Below, piece after piece: positions 59,751 to 64,000 of a stretch of DNA of 64,000 bases (its first letter is position 1; every line of letters starts with the position of its first letter). The notes under the pieces were generated by a model. The model worked only from the letters and a program-made list of their open reading frames with translations. It was not told where the DNA came from and ran no database searches. Made by a program: the position numbers and the translations under genes. Origin of the DNA: Mycolicibacterium sp. TUM20985 (GTDB lineage Bacteria > Actinomycetota > Actinomycetes > Mycobacteriales > Mycobacteriaceae); contig NZ_AP027291.1 in NCBI RefSeq assembly GCF_030295745.1, forward strand, positions 2,046,001-2,110,000, in the 5' to 3' direction.

Positions 59751-60628
59751 GCGCGAACCCGGCCGGTTACGGTCTGACCCCGTTGCCGGACCGTCCCGCC
59801 GGCAGCTGGCCGAACGGCGCCCAACTGGCCGTGGTCGTCTGCGTCGGCGTCGAGTCCTACCGCTTCGGCGACGGCCGCAGCGAGGACGTGCTGGCCGACG
59901 TGCCCCATCCCGATCTGGTGAACACGGCGTGGCGGGACTACGGAAACCGGGTCGCCGCCTTCCGCCTGTTCGACAGGCTCCAAAGCCTCGGGATCCCACC
60001 GACGGTACTGCTGAACACCGACGTCTACGACGAGGCGCCCGCCGTCATGGAGGCCGCGCGCGCCGCCTCCGCCGAGATCGTCGGCCACGGCCGCTCCAAC
60101 TCCGACGCACTTCCCGGGATGACGCCCGACGTGGAACGGGCGTATCTCGCCGAGGTGGCCGAACGGATCCGGACCTACGAGGGATCGGCCCCGGGTGGCT
60201 GGTCGACACCGTGGCTCAGCCATACTCCGGCCACGCTGAACCTGTTGGTGGACAGCGGGTATCGCTATCTACTCGACCTGCGCCTCGACGATCAGCCGGT
60301 GTGGTTGCGCACCGAGTCGGGCCCGCTGCTGGCCATTCCCTATGCCGCCGAGCTGAACGACTCCTCGACGATGGTCGGCCGCAGTGTGTCCGCCCGCGAC
60401 TTCGCCGACATGATCGTCGACGAGTTCACCGAGCTGCACGCCGCCGCGGCGAACACCCCGCTGGTGATGAGCGTCGTCTTGCACTCGTTCATCAGCGGGG
60501 TGCCGTTCCGGCTGCGTCCGATCGGTCAGGCACTCGAGCGCATCGCCGGGACCGACGGCGTCTGGCTCACCACCCCGCGGGAGATTCACCAAGCCGTCCT
60601 CGATGCGCCGGAGCTGTTCGGTGACTGA
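59747..60628 (+). CDS. Polysaccharide deacetylase-family protein, allantoinase (PuuE)-like
   Basis: This is a 293-residue protein. NGAQLAVVVCVGVESYRFGD, HPDLVNTAWRDYGNRVAAFR, GIPPTVLLNTDVYDEAPAVM, AEIVGHGRSNSD and YRYLLDLRLDDQPVWL follow the pattern of the PuuE-type allantoinase/deacetylase group. That group shares the NodB fold but acts on cyclic ureides or amides. The first-shell acidic residue is not in the standard DDG form, so activity needs testing. It overlaps the amidohydrolase by ATGA, and its stop overlaps the ABC ATPase start. Confidence 0.83.
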   Translation: MSANPAGYGLTPLPDRPAGSWPNGAQLAVVVCVGVESYRFGDGRSEDVLADVPHPDLVNTAWRDYGNRVAAFRLFDRLQSLGIPPTVLLNTDVYDEAPAVMEAARAASAEIVGHGRSNSDALPGMTPDVERAYLAEVAERIRTYEGSAPGGWSTPWLSHTPATLNLLVDSGYRYLLDLRLDDQPVWLRTESGPLLAIPYAAELNDSSTMVGRSVSARDFADMIVDEFTELHAAAANTPLVMSVVLHSFISGVPFRLRPIGQALERIAGTDGVWLTTPREIHQAVLDAPELFGD

Positions 60629-62216
60629 GCCCACGCCGACCCCCGTGGCAGAGGTCGACGACTTCTCACTCTCGTTGGTGCGCAACGGCGTGCGTAGCGA
60701 CGTGCTGAAACACGTCGACCTCCAGATTCAGCCCGGCGAGATCCTCGGCTTGGTCGGCGAATCCGGTTCCGGCAAGAGCGTTCTCGCGCTCAGCCTGCTG
60801 GGCATGCTGCCACCCGAGTCGCAGCCACTCACCGAGGGCCGCGTCACCGTCACTGGCGTGGACCTGCTGCGGGCGCGACGCGGTGAGTTGCGTCGGGTGC
60901 GACGCGAGGTGCTCGGCGCGATCTTCCAGGACCCGATGACGTCGCTGAACCCGACCATGCGGATCGGCAGGCAGATCGGCGAGGCCACCAACGACGACGC
61001 CGAGTCGGTGCGGCTGCTGGAGACCGTCGGGGTGCGCGACGCCGAGTTGCGGCTGCGCGTCTACCCGCACGAACTCTCCGGTGGACTGCGCCAGCGGGTG
61101 ATGGCGGCGATCGCCGTGGCCGACAAGGGCGCGCGAGGCGACGGGAAGAAGGGACGTCCACGCCTCATCGTCGCCGACGAGCCGACCACTGCGCTCGACG
61201 TGACCGTCCAGGCCCAGTTGTTGGACCTGCTGCGGGAACTGCGCGACGACGTCGGCTGCTCGGTGCTGTTGATCACCCACGACCTTGGCGTGGCCGACCA
61301 GATCGCCGACCGGCTCGCCGTCCTGCACCACGGCGAACTGGTCGAGATCGGCAAGGCCGCCGACGTCGTGCGCAACCCGCAGCACCCGTACACCCGCTCG
61401 CTGCTGGCCGCGCGGCTGACGCTGACGATGCCGCGCGATGAGCGGTTCGAGACCGCCGAGTCGAGTTCGGCCGCAACGGAACCCGCGGTGACGATCCGCC
61501 AGCTGCGCAAGACGTTCGACGTCCGGCGCGGACGCGGCGGCTCACGGAAGATCGCCGCCGTCGACGGTGTCGATCTGGAGATCGGCGCGGGTGAGGCCGT
61601 GGCCATCGTCGGGGAGAGCGGTTCGGGCAAGTCGACACTGCTGCGGATCGTCGCCGGTCTCGAACGGCCGACGTCCGGGTCGGTCGTCCTGGCCGGTGAC
61701 GGTGGGCCGCAGATGGTGTTCCAGGATGCCGGCTCGTCGTTGACGCCGTGGCTCAGCATCGGCGAGACGCTGGGGGAGCGACTCCGCCCGCTCAAACTGT
61801 CCCGCGGTGAGGTGAAGTCCCGCGTGGCCGAGGCGCTGGCCGCCGTCGATCTGCCACCCGAAATCGCCACGGCGCGTCCCGGTGAGCTGTCCGGCGGGCA
61901 GCGCCAGCGCGTGGGCCTGGCCCGCGCGACGATGATCCCGCCGTCGGTGCTGCTGTGCGACGAACCGACCAGTGCGCTGGACGCGTCCCTGGCCAAGAGC
62001 GTCCTCGCGCTCATCAGGGACCTGCGGGCCCGGCTCGGGATGACAGTCCTCTTCGTCACCCACGACCTGGCGGTCGCACGGCTGATGGGCGATCGCATCG
62101 CGGTGATGCAGGCGGGCCGCATCGTCGAGCTGGGTGTGGCCGAGCAGGTGGTCTCCGATCCGCGCGAGTCCTACACCCGCACCCTGCTCGCGGCGGTCCC
62201 GGAGATCGCCTCGTGA
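60621..62216 (+). CDS. Dipeptide/oligopeptide-type ABC transporter, two ATPases fused in one protein
   Basis: This is a 531-residue protein from GTG 60621. It has two full ATPase domains: Walker A GESGSGKS (about residue 50) with signature LSGGLRQRVMAAIAVAD and Walker B LIVADEPTTALD, then GESGSGKSTLLRIV with LSGGQRQRVGLARATM and LLCDEPTSALD. It is a DppD-DppF fusion. The partner permeases follow. It overlaps the deacetylase stop by 8 nt. The system would import small peptides, glycated amino acids, opines or similar compounds; no binding protein gene is within the window, and it may lie further on. Confidence 0.9.
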   Translation: MTEPTPTPVAEVDDFSLSLVRNGVRSDVLKHVDLQIQPGEILGLVGESGSGKSVLALSLLGMLPPESQPLTEGRVTVTGVDLLRARRGELRRVRREVLGAIFQDPMTSLNPTMRIGRQIGEATNDDAESVRLLETVGVRDAELRLRVYPHELSGGLRQRVMAAIAVADKGARGDGKKGRPRLIVADEPTTALDVTVQAQLLDLLRELRDDVGCSVLLITHDLGVADQIADRLAVLHHGELVEIGKAADVVRNPQHPYTRSLLAARLTLTMPRDERFETAESSSAATEPAVTIRQLRKTFDVRRGRGGSRKIAAVDGVDLEIGAGEAVAIVGESGSGKSTLLRIVAGLERPTSGSVVLAGDGGPQMVFQDAGSSLTPWLSIGETLGERLRPLKLSRGEVKSRVAEALAAVDLPPEIATARPGELSGGQRQRVGLARATMIPPSVLLCDEPTSALDASLAKSVLALIRDLRARLGMTVLFVTHDLAVARLMGDRIAVMQAGRIVELGVAEQVVSDPRESYTRTLLAAVPEIAS

Positions 62217-63082
62217 CGACCGCGACGACGCTGGTGCCCCGGTGGCGGCTGCGGCCCGTGGCGGTCGGAGGCGGAAATCTGGCCCGGCCGGTGGCGTGGG
62301 CGCTCGTCGGGCTGCTCGCCCTGGTGACCCTCGTCGCCCTCTTCGCCCGGCTGCTGGCCCCGTACGACCCGATTCAGCCCGTCGGTGCCCTCAACCTGCC
62401 ACCGCTCAGTCCGGGACACCTGCTGGGTACCGACGGCATCGGTCGAGACCTGTTGTCGCGCACGCTGATCGGCATCCAGGTCAGCTGGTTGAGTGCGCTG
62501 GTCGTGGTGGCGAGCGGGCTGCTGATCGGCGGCACCATCGGGCTGATCGCGGGGGCGACCGGGGGGTGGGTCGACTCCCTGCTCCTCATGCGCATCACCG
62601 ACCTGTTCCTTGCCCTCCCCGGCGCGCTGGTGGCCATCGCGATCGTCGCGGCCCTCGGCTCCGGGCTGACGAACACCCTCATCGGGGTCGCCCTCGTCTG
62701 GTGGCCGTACTACGCCCGCATCGTGCGCGGCGAGGTCAAGGCACTGGCCGCGCGCCCATATGTCGAGGCCGCCAAGCTGGCCAAGGTCAGTCGGACCCGC
62801 ATCCTGACCCGGCACCTGCTGCCCGGCGTCGTCCCGACGGCGGTCATCACGGCCAGCCTCGACATCGGCAACGTCGTGCTGCTGCTCGCAGCGCTGTCGT
62901 TCCTGGGTCTCGGACAGCAGGCCCCCGCGCCCGAACTGGGCGCCGACACCGCCCGCACGCTGAGCCAACTGCTGAGCCAGTGGTGGGTGCCCGGCATACC
63001 CGGCCTCGCGGTGCTGCTGCTCACCCTGATCGCGAACCTCGGCGGCGACGCCATCCGCAGCCTCATCCCGGTGCGGAGGTGA
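62213..63082 (+). CDS. Dipeptide/oligopeptide ABC permease, DppC-like
   Basis: This is a 289-residue protein from GTG overlapping the ATPase stop (GTGA). About six membrane segments are visible. PPLSPGHLLGTDGIGRDLLSR near the N terminus and the EAA-type loop AKLAKVSRTRILTRHLLPGV are characteristic of the DppC/OppC group. It pairs with the second permease that follows. Confidence 0.9.
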   Translation: MTTATTLVPRWRLRPVAVGGGNLARPVAWALVGLLALVTLVALFARLLAPYDPIQPVGALNLPPLSPGHLLGTDGIGRDLLSRTLIGIQVSWLSALVVVASGLLIGGTIGLIAGATGGWVDSLLLMRITDLFLALPGALVAIAIVAALGSGLTNTLIGVALVWWPYYARIVRGEVKALAARPYVEAAKLAKVSRTRILTRHLLPGVVPTAVITASLDIGNVVLLLAALSFLGLGQQAPAPELGADTARTLSQLLSQWWVPGIPGLAVLLLTLIANLGGDAIRSLIPVRR

Positions 63083-63087
63083 CTGCG

Positions 63088-64000
63088 ATGACGTCCTTCC
63101 TGACGCGCCGGTTCTCGACCGCGGTGCTGATCCTGCTGATCCTCACGTTCGTCATCTTCCTCCTGCAGTCGGTGTCACCAGGTGACCCCGCCCGTGCGTA
63201 CGTCGGGGCCAATGCCTCCAACGAGATGGTGGCCGCCGAACGGCAGCGGCTCGGCCTGAATGATCCGCTGCTGCAACAGTTCACGCGCTACGTCGGTGGA
63301 TTGTTCACCGGTGACCTCGGCCGGTCGCTGCGCACCCGGCAACCCGTGACCGCCGACATCGCCACCTACCTGCCCGCCACCGCCGAACTGGTCGTCGCGG
63401 CGTTCCTCATCGCGCTGGCACTGGCGGCGCTCTACGCCCTGTCGGGTGCCCTGCGCTGGCCGGGCGCCGCCGTCGGTCGCGGGGTCCTGCTGCTGCTGGC
63501 CACCGCGCCGCCGTTCCTCCTGGCACTGGTCGGCATCATCGTGTTCTTCGGCCAGTTGGGCTGGTTGCCCGCCAGGGGGGTCGGTGACTTCCAGGATCCG
63601 GGTCCGCTCGGCATGCAACTGGTCGACACCCTGCTGCACGGCCAGGCCGACGCCTTCGTCGACGCGTGTAAACACCTGGTGCTGCCCGCGGTCGTGCTGT
63701 CGATTGCGCCCGCGGTCGCGATCGGCCGGGTGCTGCGGTCCTCGCTGCACGGTGTCCTCGGCGTCGACTACGTCCGGACGGCCCGCTCGAAGGGGCTGAC
63801 CGAAACGCAGGTGGTCGTCCACCACGTCGTCCGAAATGCGATCGGCCCGGCCCTCTCCATGGCCGGACTGCAGCTCGGATTCATGTTCGCCGGCGTTGTC
63901 GTCGTCGAGCAGATCTTCTCCTGGCCCGGCATTGGTAACTACCTCGCCGCGTCCATCCCAGTCGCGGACTTCCCGGCCATCGCCGGGGTCACCCTCGTGC
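63088..64000 (+). CDS. Dipeptide/oligopeptide ABC permease, DppB-like (cut by window edge)
   Basis: The frame opens at ATG 63088 (GGAGG 7 nt upstream) and runs off the window edge after 304 codons. RRFSTAVLILLILTFVIFLL forms the first helix, and LGLNDPLLQQFTRYVGGLFT, GDLGRSLRT and the EAA-type loop ARSKGLTETQVVVHHVVRNA are typical of DppB/OppB. About six membrane helices are visible. Full members are about 310-330 residues, so only a few codons are missing. The start is 5 nt after the DppC-like stop. Confidence 0.9.
   Translation, partial: MTSFLTRRFSTAVLILLILTFVIFLLQSVSPGDPARAYVGANASNEMVAAERQRLGLNDPLLQQFTRYVGGLFTGDLGRSLRTRQPVTADIATYLPATAELVVAAFLIALALAALYALSGALRWPGAAVGRGVLLLLATAPPFLLALVGIIVFFGQLGWLPARGVGDFQDPGPLGMQLVDTLLHGQADAFVDACKHLVLPAVVLSIAPAVAIGRVLRSSLHGVLGVDYVRTARSKGLTETQVVVHHVVRNAIGPALSMAGLQLGFMFAGVVVVEQIFSWPGIGNYLAASIPVADFPAIAGVTLV

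Noticed and set aside
1..64000. CRISPR arrays, rRNA, insertion sequences or prophage modules
   Set aside because: No repeat-spacer pattern, transposase, integrase or phage structural gene was recognised in the window.

Overview
The window is high-GC actinobacterial DNA, most likely from an environmental Mycolicibacterium/Mycobacterium. The evidence is a 13E12-type DUF222 gene, a TldD/TldE pair, mycofactocin-type short-chain dehydrogenases, a PE-PPE-domain lipase-like protein, an F420-type PPOX protein, DUF6319 and DUF5994 proteins, and many GTG starts with ATGA/GTGA gene overlaps. No species can be assigned from the sequence alone. || 1-9.5 kb holds a truncated 13E12/DUF222 gene, tldD-tldE, an AhpD-like protein, two small membrane proteins, a CAU tRNA, a GAF-PAS-GGDEF diguanylate cyclase, and an arsR-phzF-ornithine-cyclodeaminase-like operon with a palindrome over the arsR start. 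9.6-17 kb holds the wreck of a decarboxylase-type amidohydrolase, an amidohydrolase, an N-terminally extended pyruvate-kinase-like protein, a DUF5994 protein and an Mg-type P-type ATPase. || 17.1-32.4 kb looks like an inserted catabolic block. A 182-bp direct repeat of the 3' end of the DUF6319 gene lies at both ends. Between the repeats are a P450 with a mycofactocin-type SDR and TetR, a carboxymuconolactone-decarboxylase/aldehyde-dehydrogenase ORF fused by an apparent frameshift, two more mycofactocin-type SDRs with a TetR and a double operator, and a myo-inositol-type cluster (MFS importer, IolG-like dehydrogenase, IolH- and IolE-like TIM barrels, LacI regulator) that carries a degenerate GntR and a 50-codon remnant ORF. 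|| 32.5-55 kb is mixed. It contains a large MASE1-PAS-GGDEF-EAL protein, an ANTAR protein, an F420-type PPOX protein, and two coupled IclR-type regulators (one fused to a sugar-binding periplasmic domain) facing a complete sugar ABC importer plus SDR. Then come a PE-PPE-domain protein, a lytic transglycosylase, an MBL-fold protein, a Rieske protein, a glycoside hydrolase, a VTT membrane protein, an atypical SDR with a Cys4 motif, DUF1801, class I FBP aldolase, a PaiB-like protein and a GlsB-like membrane protein. || 55.4-64 kb is the most intriguing part. It is a tightly overlapping operon behind a perfect 14-bp palindrome, encoding a SIS-domain isomerase/deglycase-like protein, a PfkB kinase, a hydantoin/allantoin-type racemase, a TRZ/ATZ-type amidohydrolase, an allantoinase-like deacetylase, a fused two-ATPase oligopeptide-type ABC protein and two permeases (the last cut by the window edge). 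The gene set suggests import and breakdown of a sugar-conjugated, ring-containing nitrogen compound such as a glycation product, ureide or hydantoin. This reading is inference.
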